Below, piece after piece: positions 47,088 through 60,068 of a DNA stretch of 64,000 bases. The stretch lies in assembly GCA_026120185.1 (NCBI GenBank), contig JANUWF010001813.1, forward strand, positions 1,178,001 to 1,242,000, read 5' to 3'. The translations under genes were made by a program, and so were the position numbers. This DNA comes from Voacanga thouarsii. Lineage: Eukaryota > Streptophyta > Magnoliopsida > Gentianales > Apocynaceae. The notes beneath the pieces were generated by a model that saw only the letters and a program-made list of their open reading frames with translations, ran no database searches and was not told where the DNA came from. Position 1 is the first letter of the stretch, and each line of letters starts with the position of its first letter.

Positions 47088-49432
47088 GTTCGCATTATGT
47101 GCGAAGATTTTGCTTGGTGATTAAATATAATTTTATAAAAATTTAAAACTTGATAAATTTATAAATATATATTACTTACACCAAGAGTATTTATGAGTTT
47201 TCAATGTACAACTATTACCATTGTATGCATGCCAACCCTTCATAAAATGGTTTGGAGTTTCCATTATATTTAAAATCTAAAAATAAAAAAATATTATAAT
47301 AATTAAAGACTTCAAATTTACATACATTACTTAATTTGCACAAAAGTAATAGAAAAAAGAAAGATGAGTAAAAATCAGTTACAAACCAATCATTTAAATT
47401 CTTCATACATAATCTAGGTAAAGAATTGAGTCAAATGTTACTATCTCATGTAGATGCATGGTCTTTACAAACTCCATGTACCCTAACCAGAACATATCCA
47501 TTTCGATCACTATAACGTCCCAAGACAACAATAGTGCCTTAGGGACTAGGGACTTTCACAAATGGTTTGCAAGAGTTGAGTTGTTTTCTAATCTGAACCA
47601 TGTCACTCACTTGAAGGTTGTTCTTGTAGAGGAATCATTTATTGTAGCTGTATTTCTTTTTTGTAACTCCATACATCAATCTAACCTCAATCAAACAAGG
47701 AGATTAATAAGAATGTGTATAATATATATTCATGTAAGATACTATCGTTGATTTTGATCATCCGCATGTTGCACTATATTAACACAAATTTGACAACAAA
47801 GAAAATTGTCTTGCCCCAAATACCATGTGAAAATGTTGCCAGGTTTATATTTAAATGATAAATGTAATAGATATTTCATCAATGATACTATTCTCTCTTA
47901 TGTCCAACACAATCAGTATTATTTCTCCAACATGGAATTGGAAAATTTTTCTTGTAGGGAAGTAGTTATTAGGGGATCTAAGTGCAGCTTGGATAACCAT
48001 TTTGATGCTAGTACTCAGTTGTATATAAGATTAGACATTTAGGAGCAAATACATCCCAGACAAGATCCTACAACAATGGATTTAATTTGAGAGTGATGTT
48101 TTATCTAAATGCCAAATTCAACATTCAAATATTGTTATAAATTTAAGAATTTTCTTCCTTATTAAATGAAAGTTGTTCCTTAAAAAAATGTTATTTAAAA
48201 CAGCCACACTATTTGATATTTATCAAATGGAATCCACAATTTGTACATAATAGAAATTTAAATGAACCCCCCTCTTTACCTCTAGCAACATATAATGCAG
48301 AAATCCATTTCATGTATAGTACAATATCTATAGATATAAAAATTCTTATATTCAAAGGTTTGAAGGATATACATCTACACTCGTACGCCTCAGGAATTTT
48401 ATGAAATAGAGTCCTTTTGAAATAGGAAAGATTTACTTGCTAAAGTATAACTTCGCGTACATAAGTTGTTAAAGCATTACCTATTGCCCCAAAACAATTT
48501 CCTGTTAGCAATAACCATACATTCTGAGACTATAAATCAAGTTTCAATACATAAAGCTTTACTCACTATTATTCCAAGAATTATTCTTGTAAACAAGAGT
48601 TAAATAAACCAATGAGAATATGAAATGTTGTCCAGCCCTAAGACCTACTGAAACCAAGCTTTTAAATTGCATTGATGAGAACAACTAATGCTGTTGTGTT
48701 CATTGATTCATACTTTGAGTGCTGTTGTTGGACCAAATAAATAAGGTTAAATGTTACACATATGTTCCTACATTTATTTAGTTACATTTTTTTCTGGTTG
48801 AGTTTAATGCCTCCAAAAACTTGAAGATTATGCATTACGATTTCTATTATAGGACTAAATAGACTTTTATTTTTCTTTGGAAGGCTTATTCCCAATTATT
48901 TATAAGTTATTTAAATAGCTGTTTAAACTTAAAAATTCTTTGTAAATGTTCTTATTTACCTTTTTTTTTTTCCATTTAACAATTTTAATTATTGAATTCT
49001 TTAGCATATAAACCGAAACATTTAGCACACTTTACATGTTTAATTTTAATATATATCTTTTATGTTTTTTTTTGTTTTTTATTTTTTCAATTACTCAACC
49101 AAAAGTAAAAGAAATGAATTAAGGACCCTTAATCATCTTTATTGCCATTCTCAACATAAAAAGCAAAGCTATTAAACAGCAGGACCAAATAAAAGAATAA
49201 ACTGTAGTGATCTCATGTCAACAAAACATTAATTAATTCTTTTATACCGCAATTGTATTGATGTTATATTATTTGCTTTGATAGAGATGCAAAACAAAGC
49301 ATGGGTTGTCAATTTGCAGCAATGCTTAAAAAAAATGAAATCATTGAGAGAAAATAGAAAGAAGTTAGATAAATGGAACAAAAGAACAAACCAGAAGTTT
49401 AAAATTCATATTAACTTACATTATATCTAGTG
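47088..49432. other. AT-rich region, no gene recognised
   Basis: No protein family, RNA gene or element end was recognised on either strand. Short frames at 47458-47751 and 47806-48042 show no known motif. Some blocks look like intron sequence on the minus strand (for example a CAG..GTAATG interval near 48480-48510), which would fit the BRO1-like relic to the right. Confidence 0.4.
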
Positions 49433-49745
49433 GTAAACAACAAGAACATCTCTGATAGAAGTCCAAATGTCCTGCTACTTTTAGTAGCAAATCAATAGCT
49501 TCCCTCATGCTATCTGGTGAAACATAATATTTCGTCTATCATATACTTATTTTATTGAGGAAAAGCTTTGATGAGAAATAACAAATCTATAGAGACAACC
49601 TTTTCAACTAAACCATTGTCCTTAGGAATCAGCTTCAAACTTGCTTTTTTACCTGAATATCCACTATACATAGAGCGAAAAGTAATTCATACCAAGAGTT
49701 TATAGATGAGTCCATAAGTTCAGTAACATGAAACATGTACAAAAG
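49433..49745 (-). pseudogene. BRO1-domain protein gene relic (two exons)
   Basis: The upstream exon (about 49745-49580) reads SSINSWYELLFAL, then after a frame break KKASLKLIPKDNG and VEKVVSID. The next exon (about 49533-49433) reads SMREAIDLLLKVAGHLDF and ends LPLDI before a GTAAGT splice donor. Plant BRO1-like proteins have the same order (..NxWYExLxxLHxMxML.. AxxLxIPK.. DAxDLLLKAxGxLEFC..LPxDI). The frame is broken in each exon, by a one-base loss after HLDF and at the IQV/KKA join. It was part of a protein of the endosomal-sorting type; other exons were not found. Confidence 0.55.
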
Positions 49746-50334
49746 TTTACATGCAAACTTGTAATGTAGCTCAAACCAACATCAGACATTTCCAATGTTC
49801 TAAGAAACCCTCATATAATAATAAGAAACGCCCACAGTAGTTTATTCAATGTTATTCTAAATATTAATAATCACCATTCTAACTGCAAATTATCTATTTT
49901 TGCAGAATTAGTTATTAAAAAATATATGACAAGTAAAATTGTGACCATGTTGAAGCACTACAAGAAAAAATCAAATTAGCGACGGTTATAATCTATCGCT
50001 AAAAGTAGCGACGGATTATGATTGTCGCTAAAACAGTAGTCGCAATATGCGACGGAATGAAAATCCGTTGTAAACAACGATGAATTTGTGACGGCCATTT
50101 AATTGATGACAATATAATTAAGTGTATAATTAACATAGCGATAGATTTGCGAAGACAAAAATTTTTATTTAAAACATTAATTAATTTAGCGATGGATTTA
50201 CGATAGCAAAAAGTTTTTATTTTTTAAAAAATTTAATTAATTAGCAATGGATTTGCAGCGGCAAAAAAAATTTATTTTAAAAAATTAATTAATTAACTCC
50301 CTGACCAGGCTAACTAAGAATATTTTGAGATTAT

Positions 50335-50405
50335 GTTAGACGCAGGGCTTGAACGTGTCCTTGTTGTGGAAGAACATGTGTTCTACCGCTGAGCTATTGA
50401 TATCC
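50335..50405 (-). other. tRNA-Gly(UCC)-like sequence inside CACTA element
   Basis: On the minus strand: A box TAGCTCAGCGGTAGAAC, an anticodon arm with TGTT/AACA stem and seven-base loop CTTCCAC (50362-50376; anticodon TCC with T33 and a purine at 37), and B box GTTCAAGCC (about 50347-50355). The acceptor and T stems pair poorly, so this is a tRNA pseudogene or tRNA-derived segment. Confidence 0.6.
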
Positions 50406-51600
50406 TTGTGATTTATTGTGTTATATATTAAATATACAGTATATTTTTTTTATAAAATAGCAATGGATTTGTAAGAGATTTGTGATATATCTACGACAAA
50501 CCAATTTTCCGTTGCAAATACGTAGCTAATTAGCAAGGGATTTACGACGGCTCATTTTTCAAAATTTAAAGAAGGTTGTCACAAATCCATTACTAAATAG
50601 CGACGGCCATCCAAAATTTAAAAATAAATTTATTTTTTTTAAATTAAAAAAATAAGCTGTCGCAAATCCATTGCTAATTAGCAACGGATTTACTACGACC
50701 ACAATCTATAGCTAATTAGTGAGTGATTTGCGACTGTTCATTTTTTCAAAATTTTAAAAATAAATTTATTTTTAAAATTTAGAAGGCCATCGTAAATCCC
50801 TTGCTAATTAGTGACGGTGTTGTGACAACTATCTAAAATTTAAAAATATTTTTTTAAAATTTTAAAAAATAAGCCATCGCAAATCTATTGCTAATTAGTA
50901 AGAGATTTTCAATGGCTCATTTTTTTTAAATTTAAAAATAAATTTATTTTCAAAATTTGGAAGGCCGTCGGCCATATAAAATATACAAATAATATTTTTA
51001 AATTTAAAAAAATAAGCCGTCATAAATCCGTTGCTAATTAGCGAGGGACTTGCAATGGCTCATTTTTTCAAATTTTAAAATTTAAATATATTTATAAAAT
51101 TTGGAAGGTTGTCGCAAATCCGTTGCTAATTAGTGAGGGATTTGCGACAGCTCATTTTTTCAAATTTTAAAAAATAAATTTATTTTCAATATTTGGAAGG
51201 CTGTTGCAAATCTGTCACTAATTAGCAATGGATTTGCGATTGCTAATTTTTTAAAATTTAAAAAATTAAATTTATTTTTGAATTTTAAATGGCCGTTGCA
51301 AAGATGTCGTTAATTAGCAACGAATTTGTGATGACACTTTAATTTTTTAGTGTTAATTAAATATTAAAAAAGTCTATCACAAAGCCATCGCTAATTAGCA
51401 ACGGATTTCCGACAGCTTTCCATTTAATTAGTGCTAATGAATAATTAAAAAAAAAAAGCCGTCACAAATCCATTTCTAGTTAGCGACGGCTAAATGTCCG
51501 TCGATAATAGCGACGAACTTTAAAAAAAAAAATTATTTTCAAATTTTTTACTCCTGTCGCTATTCTGTGGTAAATTAGCGACGGCCCAGAAGCTGTCGCA
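50400..51600. repeat. Degenerate ~110-bp repeats in CACTA element
   Basis: Repeating pattern: gcaaatccgttgctaattag, then a gatttgcgac word, then (t)n-caaatttt-aaaaataaatttatttt, then ggaaggccgtcgc. At least eight degenerate units can be followed. Each contains both orientations of the GCGA/TCGC-type word. Confidence 0.75.
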
Positions 51601-51638
51601 AATATCCGTTGCTAATTATCATTTTTCTTGTAGTGAAG

Positions 51639-52066
51639 GTGGCCCAATATCTAAGTAAACATGAGACAAAGCACTTAGTTATCTTATTATCAACCTGTAA
51701 GTGATGGAAACCAAGAAAATACTAAACATACATAACAAAGCACAAAGGGCATTTGCTTAAATGGCATATCGCACTGAAAATTGTGATAAGGAGTCTTAGT
51801 GCATCATTAGTGCTTAACTGAAAGAATGGTACAAAATAAACCAAGGAAAGAACAAGATCTCAATGTTCTAAAAAAAAAATTTGGAGACAAAAATATTAGA
51901 CAGATTGCTTTCCATACTCTCAATAAAAATGTGTAGGTAAATTAAATTGCTATTGAACTACTATCTCCATATACACCTGCGGATTGAATCACTGAATTTC
52001 AGGGAACAATAAGGATTCATATGGCTAAAATAGAGAAATTACTCAAGATGGGAGAACTGAAAATAT
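51639..52066. other. Intergenic or intron-like spacer
   Basis: About 430 bp between the CACTA element and a solo LTR. AT-rich, no gene or repeat recognised. Confidence 0.5.
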
Positions 52067-52289
52067 TGTGAAACCCCACCTAAAGCCTACTCTAGAGTAA
52101 GGGGGATGGGATGCATATCATGTCATCATGCATAAAATATATCTTTTGAATGATTTTGTGTGCCTTAGAATTGTGGTTTATAAGGTAAATGATTTATTTG
52201 TGCTTGTTGGGTAGAAAGGGTAAAAAGGTAATTTTGCTTGAGGTTTAGATAAGAAAAATATTTGGTTGAGAAAATAAGAATAAAAATTA

Positions 52290-52356
52290 ATGTGGTTAAG
52301 TGGTTAGAGCTTTGCGATTTAATCTCTAAGGTTTTGAGTTCAAATCCTATCACTTA
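52290..52356 (+). other. tRNA-like module in solo D LTR (copy 4)
   Basis: A-box-like TTAAGTGGTTAGAGC (about 52296-52310) and B-box-like GAGTTCAAATCC (52335-52346), in LTR sense. Confidence 0.7.
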
Positions 52357-52854
52357 AGTTTTATTCATATTTATCTTAGCCATGTTTGAATTTTCGTTTC
52401 CCTTACATTCCTTAAAGATAGGAATGTTGTCTTAAGGAAGACACAATGGTAATGTCTTGACCATATGGTCTTGTCCTAAAAAGAATTTTAGAAGAATTTT
52501 TGTCCCCTTTAATTTTGCTAGCTTTGTCTTAACATCTTTGAAATTTAAACTACACTTAATTCTTTAATCCATTTTTAATCATAAAAATTTTGAGATAATT
52601 CCCTAAGCTTAGAATTCAAAAATCCCAACTCTTGTGGGATAAAGATGGCCAAAAGTAAGGAAGGAAAATAGGTAGAGGTTCCAAGAAAAAACCACTATAG
52701 CTATTCCTTCAAAACTCCATCTTCATCTTGTTCATGTTTTGCTAAAAATTTGGAAAATTTTCCAGATTTCCTTCAAGGCTTTTTTCAAAGATTTCAGCAA
52801 GTTTTCCTACCTAACTTTTTCAAGAAAACTAGTCATTTTATGTGAGGATGAAGG

Positions 52855-54897
52855 TGAGGGGCAGAAAACAGAGGGAACATGCATCGATGGGAAAAACCAG
52901 AGGAAAAAAAAAACCGCAAACCTTAAAGGTCACACCGAAGCGTAAAGATCATACCTTTGCGTGCTTTAAACCTACTAGGTTGAGTAGGAGTGGATTGAAT
53001 GACAGGAATTGCTTCGCCTTGTCCACTTGAAGAAGCTTTCGGTTGAAAACCCGCTAGCCTCCTACTTCGCTTTGTTTGCATGAACACCAAGCCTTTCAGC
53101 TCTCAAAATATGCCACAGCCCAACCTCTAGTCGGTGAACACAACAGTGAAGAAGAACGGTCTCAAATCTCCTTGGTTCTCTTGCTATTGGTTAGCAAAGC
53201 TCCAAGAAGAAATAACAGAGAAGAGAGAGGTGTGAGCCTGAGAGAGAGAGACGTGAGCTTTTCTTTTGCCAGGGAGATTAGGGTTTTCCTCTTTCTCAGA
53301 GACTTGTTTATTGGTCAACCAAAACTAGGTCTCTTATCATCTGATAAACATATCCCTGAGATATCATATTTCAAACACTCGGATGTTATCCTGAGAATAA
53401 GTTTGGCTTAACCCTAAACTCATCTGAACCGTATCTGGAAAAACCCTATGGTCCAAACTATTAGGCCGAAATAATATTTATTATTTTTCTTGGACCCAAA
53501 AAGCCCAAAATAATAAACACTAATTATTTATTTCCTGGGCTTATATAAATAACCCAATAAATAATTAATGAGCCCAAATGAACCAAAATAATTAATCTTT
53601 AATTATTTATTTCTTAGGCTTATATAAATAACCCAATAAATAATTAAGCATTAATTATTTTCCCTAATTTAAGCGCAGGTTAATTTCCTAATTATTCATA
53701 CTGGACCTAGGCCCTGAATAATTAATTAACCAATTAAACCAGATAATTAATTTCTCTCAACTCTTGTTTTTATTTTATTTATTTATTTATTTATTTTATT
53801 CCAGTCTAATAATAAATTAGACATCCTGAATAAAATCAAATAAAATAAAATGAAATAAAATCCTCTTGAACTGAGATCAATTCCTCAACCCAAAATTAGT
53901 TAGGACTTACGGGCTATTCCGAGGACCAAAAAGACACATCACCTTAGCTGGTAAAATGACCAAAATACCCTTGCTATATAAATAGTTGTATTTTGCATTT
54001 TAAATATTTCCTAATATTACCATAAGGAAATATTGACCCCAAGGACAATGCTGCAATAGCAAAGTCTCCGACCTACAGGTGAAATGACTAAAATACCCCT
54101 CTACACATCGCTGTACATTTAGAGAGGAAGAAGTGTACTAACACCCCTCTAAATGACATCTACCATCCTTAGGCTTCTAGTCCAATGATCAACGACTTCC
54201 TGGAGTGTTTCCGCTTTCCAAGGGAGCTACCCTAAAGCAAACATTCAAGTCATGTTTCCCAAGGCCCTGGACATTTTAGACCATTCGGACAACCACAATG
54301 GACGATATAGTGCAGAAACTATCTTGTACAAATCTGTCTTAACTAACTAGTTACATATACCCAATATACAAGTATATTGGTTCTACTATAGAACCTCAAC
54401 TATAGCATATCAAAGCATATGTTTCCAGCTTCGTCAGACCACCAACTCATACTCAAGTCGTAGAGTACTAGTCCACGCTGTAGTGGTAGTAGTCTAGGTT
54501 TCTATCATATAGTACTTTTAGAAACCACTACTACAGGTCCTATCCTACGTATTCGAAATATACTTATGTCATGAAGTGAGTGGACTACTCACTGGCTAAA
54601 GGTAAGCCATTCCCCATTTGGAATTCATAACATAATAACCTAAACATGATGAGATTCCCAGTCTCATCAATAGGTTAAGAATAAATGTTTATGTGTTAAA
54701 TAACCCGTGATCCATACCTTACTGTGAAAGACCACCATTCACATGGACCACTTACTTAAACACAATGGGTCTGTTCCAAACGAAAATTGTGCACAAACAA
54801 AAAGTAAATTCACAAATAATTTCTGAAAATAATTTCTTTTATTAAAATATTCGATTTTACATCAGAAAACTAGTCTAAGAGGGCATACAATCCAACA
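52855..54897 (-). mobile_element. Solo LTR of Copia family A (copy A4)
   Basis: A 2043-bp LTR in reverse orientation (minus: TGTTGGATTGTATGCCC at 54897 to CCCCTCA at 52855), with a perfect target duplication GAAGG (52850-52854 and 54898-54902). It is nested in D3. Contains the hairpin row (53490-53860), the TATA box (about 53980) and an intact 52-codon micro-ORF. Confidence 0.95.
52923..53081 (-). CDS. 52-codon LTR micro-ORF (copy A4, intact)
   Basis: ATG at 53081-53079 and TAA at 52925-52923, exactly the same length as the copy at 60940-61098. The product begins MQTKRSRRLAGF, has a Ser/Gln/Pro-rich middle (SSSGQG, QSTPTQPS) and ends with a KGMIFTL segment. It is basic at the N-terminus, has no signal peptide or membrane segment, and fits no family I know. 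It would lie in the RNA leader downstream of the LTR TATA box. Confidence 0.45.
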   Translation of the reverse strand: MQTKRSRRLAGFQPKASSSGQGEAIPVIQSTPTQPSRFKARKGMIFTLRCDL

Positions 54898-57800
54898 GAA
54901 GGCTGGAAATTCCTTGAATTTTTGGAACTGTACAAACAGTCCCAAACCAGAATTTTTTTCCAGCAAACTAGCAACATTGAACATGAACTTGAAGCTACCC
55001 GTTAGAACATACGAACAACTGGAACTTCCTCTATTTTTCTTCAAGATGAAGGCTAGAAAACCACCACTAAAAGACCTTCAAACACCCTTAAAATCCTGCT
55101 GCAAAATCGTACCAAAGAGGACAAAAAATTCTGCACCAAAACCATTTCAATTCCAAGTGTTCTTGAGCATCAATTCCATAAATTTTTCCAGCTTTGTCTC
55201 TTCAAGGCTAAGGCTGAAATTCTTCAGCAAACCTTACTGAATTTTGGTCCTTGTACAACCATGGACTGAATATCTTGGTTTCCCCACCAACCTTAAGTAA
55301 TAAGACTCCATTATCATAACTCAAAAAGCTCCTATTTTCACTCTATCCAAACTTATTCAAACTTCAAATTAAATTCCAGATTTTGTTCCATTAAAACACT
55401 CCTTTAGCTAATTGATAAAACCAGAAAATCCTCTGCCATTTCATGGTCATTTTTGGCTAGCCTTAAGTCTAAACAACTCTCCATCCTTGGTTGAAACATA
55501 GCTAATTTAGCCATACACCAATGAAGAACAAAAAACCTTCCAAGAGCAAACAACATTAACCAATCATATATCTCAAACAACTACACCTTTCTCTCAATTT
55601 GAATTTAAAAAAAAAAAAAAATCTGAAACTCTCTCTCTCATTCTTGGATAACTGAAAGCTCCTTCTACACTAAGCCATTCGGCCATCACAATTCCAAACA
55701 CACTCGAAATTCATCTTCTCTCAAACTCTCTCAAAAAACACCAAGAACACACATCTCACATTTTCAAGCCTAAACCAATCCTAAACACCTCCAATCACTC
55801 CCAAACTCTCTAGATCATCAATATTCAACCTATATTCTTCATTTCTACACTTTATAATACCAAAACACACAAAGTTGAACTTCCAAATGGATCAAACCAA
55901 CATTTTTTGTTGAAGATTCGAAGAACACCAAAAAGGTAAAATAAGAACAATCTCCTTGTTCTTCTTCTTCTTCTATTCAACTTCTATTATCCTTTTCTAT
56001 TCTCATTCGTTCCTCTCTCTCACACACTTTCTCTCGCTTGGCCGAAATGGTAATGATCAACCATGGGCTGCTTTCGGACCACTAAAGGCCATCAAGCACT
56101 TGAGGATCTTCACTAACTAAGGAGAATCCTTCATCAAACGAGTATTAATTAAGTATTTCTTTCTTAATCTCCCTTTTTAATTCTCAGAATCAAGACTCCT
56201 AGATGTTGATTGAATAAAGTAGGGGTTGAGGATATGTATGTGGGTGAAGGGGATGGAGTTAAGACATGAGAATTGGAATGAATGTTATGTATGCCTTATG
56301 GATTTTGCTTTAGAGTCACTATATGTTCATCATGATTAAAGAGATTTATAGATGTTTTGATGCATGTTAGATATTAGGCCACCATTGTTGATTAAACCTT
56401 TATGGTATTATTTTTCAATAAAACCATAGATAATGTTATGCCTAGTAGAAGATCATCCATCTTGTAGTATATATTAATTCAAGTCTATGTTCATGGATAG
56501 ATTAATATGTTATTATGTAAGAATATGTTCATTGATCTTCTCTAACAGTAGAAAATTATGGTAAGAACCATTTTTTTTATTAATCCTAGAATTATTTTTA
56601 CTAACATTATTACTATTAATTTAATTAGTACTATTATTCAATTTAATCTATAAAATTTGAGAAATATTAGGTAGGTTTGAAAAAGAATATTATTTAAAAT
56701 ATTATTATTTTATTAGTTAAATAAATAAAATCTTTTTTTATTAAAAATAAATAATAAAATATTAGAATTAATTAATATCAAATGATTTTGTAGACCATAT
56801 TAATAATATTAGTTAGCCTCACTAAAACTTTTATCTATGTCCATAAATATTATTTATATTAAAATTTATTTATTATTTATTAATTAAAAGTTAAGTATAA
56901 TTTATTTATTATTAATTTTATTGGTTATTTATTATCTATTAATTATTAATTAGAATTAAGTATAATTTATTATTTATAATAATACTATTTAAATATTACT
57001 ATTTACCAATATTATTTAGGATTTTTATTCTTTAACACTAATTTTATTTATTAGCAATATTACTCATTATTTATTATTTGAAACTATAACTTATTATTAT
57101 TTATTTTATAACACCCATTTATTTTAACTTATCAAGCTAGTTTTATTTTATAAAATACTTTATCAACTAGTATTAAAGCTTAAGACATTGCGGTCATGAT
57201 TAGTTGTTGTTGTGGCTAGTTGAATTGGGAATTATTTATTTAAGGCAAATATGGTCTAGATATTATTTTATACCTTGTGTTTACCCCAGGCAGGGTTATG
57301 TTGACCTTGGAAGACTTTTGAACTCAAGAAGAGCAAAACATCAGGTAAGTTCCTACATGAAACCATTTGAAGACCAAAGTTATCGTGGCAAGTTAAACTT
57401 AATGTATACGAGTATTTGTACTGTAAAGGCAATTATGGACAATTTTCTCTTTGTTTTAGTCAAGCAAACCATTTAAAGTTAAACAAACAATTTTATACAA
57501 AACGCTAAACTTTTCCTAAAAATCCAACTTTGGCAAGAATTTTGGAAATCATAGTTGCTATTTCCAAGTAAATTATTGTGTGGTCTTTCTTCTCCCAAGT
57601 GGGACAAACAACGTTGAGTACTCAATGAAGGTAGACTGCTAGAACTAGTCTTTGAAGAGTTAGGGTAAGCCTCTCAGTATGTGGCCACCTCTGAGGGGTG
57701 AGTCCTTCCTGGATAGGATGCCAGTCCTGTAGGTCATACCGGTATGAGCTAGCAAATTCAGTCAAGTGAATTGTGTACTTTCGGAGTGGACAATTGGTAA

Positions 57801-58407
57801 GTTTGGGTGTAGAGATGGAGTATCTCACCGGGTAGGTCGTACACCTACCTTGGGTCAGTATGGACAAAGTGTGGCATTCTGATCATTATATTGTCATGGT
57901 ACACAAAGTGTGGTGCCGTGGCTACCTCTTTTGAGTGGTTATATTCATTGTGCACATGTATGTTTTGGAAAGCAAAACACCACTCTTCATTTGTGAAATT
58001 TAATTGAAGCTTGCCAGCACCTTCTTTTATGAAATGTTTACAATTTGCATAGATTAACTGTTTTACCCGAAACACTCAGAGCACACACGGACTTACTAAA
58101 ATTTATGTCTCACCACTTTTTATACCATGTTTTCAAGTCGGTCCTGCTGTGAAGGTTATTATCTAGAGAATTGCCTATGTTTTGAAGAATTATTGTTATT
58201 TTTCCTAAGTATTTCATTTGAGAGACAATAGCAGACGTTTAATTTTTTTAGACTTGTTCATGTTTATGCTTGAGTTGTATTAAGTTTAATTTTGAATTAT
58301 TTCTTCCATTTATTTTGTGTGCCCTAGTTATAAAAACCCATTGTCCTATAGACGGGGCGACATCCCTAGCCCTAATGGGGGTAAAGGTAGTGGGGTGTTA
58401 CAAATAC

Positions 58408-59127
58408 AATAAAAGAAGACGGGGTTTCAGTAAGGAGATACGCATTTAGAAGATTTATTCCCTACAATATCTTTTGAATATTCTTTGTTGTTTCTTTGGA
58501 TGCAGAGAATTGGCATATTTACAGTTGCATATGGATATGAACGTTAAAAAAAAAAAAAAGTGAATACATACTAATTGATAATAAGTAACTAAGCCGGAAA
58601 AGGTTGCTATCCTTCAATCTACTTCCTAATAATCCTTTATGTTGTAGCATTTGTAATAGTGGTAGAAATTAGTAATAGTATAGGCACAAGAGAATAGTAT
58701 CATGAGAGACATTGTTTAGTTAGTTCCTAAAAATATAAATTTAGTTAGAACTTACTGGATCACTAGCGCAAAAAACCAGAGGAATGGGCACAACAAAAAA
58801 CGTATCACATTTTATGATATCAAGGACTTCAAGTTTACAACATGAAAAGTAATAAATTCAATCAACTTCGTAAAATGAAGAAAAATATTTCTTCAAGTCT
58901 TAGTGTCATTTAGATAAAATACAAGTTAACGGCCAAAATTAAAACCTAAAAATAGTTCTAAATAAATTATTGCCAGAATATGAAGTTCAAGTTCTAACAA
59001 TATAGAATCACATATTATTCGAAGCAATCTTAACTAAAGAATTAGAATGCTTGGGTAAATTTAGAAACTAAGCACGACAGAAAGGTAGAATATCCAACAG
59101 GATAACAAAAAGAAATTAGCTTTCTCA
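58408..59127. other. Spacer between solo LTR D3 and Copia element
   Basis: About 720 bp, AT-rich, no gene recognised. Removing D3 joins it to 51639-52066. Confidence 0.5.
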
Positions 59128-60057
59128 TGTTGGATTGTATGCCCTCTTAGACTAGGTTTCTGATGTAAAATCGAATATTTTAATAAAAGAATTTATTTTT
59201 AGAAATTACTTGTGAATTTAATTTTTGTTTGTGGATAATTTTCGTTTGTGCACAATTTTCATTTGGAACAGACCCATTGTGTTTAAATAAGTGGTCCATG
59301 TGAATGGTGGTCTTTCACAGTAAGGTATGGATCACGGGTTATTTAACACATAAACATTTGTTCTTAACCTATTGATGAGACTGGGAGTCTCATCATGTTT
59401 AGGTTATTATGTTATGAATTCCAAATGGAGAATGGCTTACCTTTAGCCAGTGAGTAGTTCACTCACTTCATGACATAAGTGTATTTCGAATACGTAGGAC
59501 AGAACCTGTAGTAGTGGTTTCTAAAAGTACTATATGATAGAAACCTAGACTACTACCGCTACAGTATGGACTAGTACTCTACGACTTGAGTATAAGTTGG
59601 TGGTCTAACGAAGCTGGAAGCATATGCTTTGATATGCTATAGTTGAGGTTCTATAGTAGAACTAATATACTTGTGTGTTGGGTATATGTAACTAGTTAGT
59701 TAAGACAGACTTGTATAAGATAGTTTCTGCACTATATCACCCCTTGTGGTTGTCCGAATGGTCTAAAATGTCCAGGGCCCTGGGAAACATGACTTGGATG
59801 TTTGCTTTAGGGTAGCTCCCTTGGAAAGTGAAAACACTCCAGGAAGTCGTGGATCATTGGACTAAAAGCCTAAGGATGGTAGATGTCATTTAGAGGGGTG
59901 TTAGTACATTTCTTCCTCTCTAAATGTACGGCGATATGTAGAGGGGTATTTTAGTCATTTCACCTGTAAGTCGGAGACTTTGCTAATGCAGCATTGTCCT
60001 TAGGGTCAATATTTTCTTATGGTGATATTAGGAAATATTTAAAATGTAAAATACAGC

Positions 60058-60068
60058 TATTTATATAG
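60058..60068 (+). promoter_or_regulatory. Putative TATA box of Copia family A element
   Basis: TATTTATATAG, same position within the LTR as 14948-14958. It sets the likely RNA start near 60095-60100, giving a leader of almost 2.9 kb before gag. Confidence 0.5.

Larger units (their letters stand above)
49956..51635. mobile_element. Non-autonomous CACTA (En/Spm) element
   Basis: A 1680-bp element with inverted ends CACTACAAGAAAAA (49956) and TTTTTCTTGTAGTG (51635) and a perfect 3-bp duplication AAG (49953-49955, 51636-51638). GCGACGG/CCGTCGC words are dense near both ends, the usual transposase-binding subterminal repeats. The interior is built of degenerate units of about 110 bp. No transposase reading frame, so it depends on an autonomous partner. 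Confidence 0.95.
52067..58402 (+). mobile_element. Solo LTR of gypsy family D (copy D3), split by an A LTR
   Basis: TGTGAAACCCC (52067) to GGGTGTTACA (58402), with flanks AATAT (52062-52066) and AATAC (58403-58407), a target duplication with one change. Without the 2043-bp A LTR and its repeat at 52855-54902 it would be about 4.29 kb, the D-LTR size. No internal region. It has the tRNA-like module and stem-loop motifs near 57856-57920. Apparent reading frames (for example 57204-57476) are not shared as proteins between copies. Confidence 0.92.

Noticed and set aside
47458..48042. Two plus-strand frames of 97 and 78 codons as possible transposase fragments.
   Set aside because: No motif could be tied to a known transposase or host family.
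50335..50405. A functional tRNA gene.
   Set aside because: Acceptor and T stems do not pair properly, so only a tRNA-like call is made.
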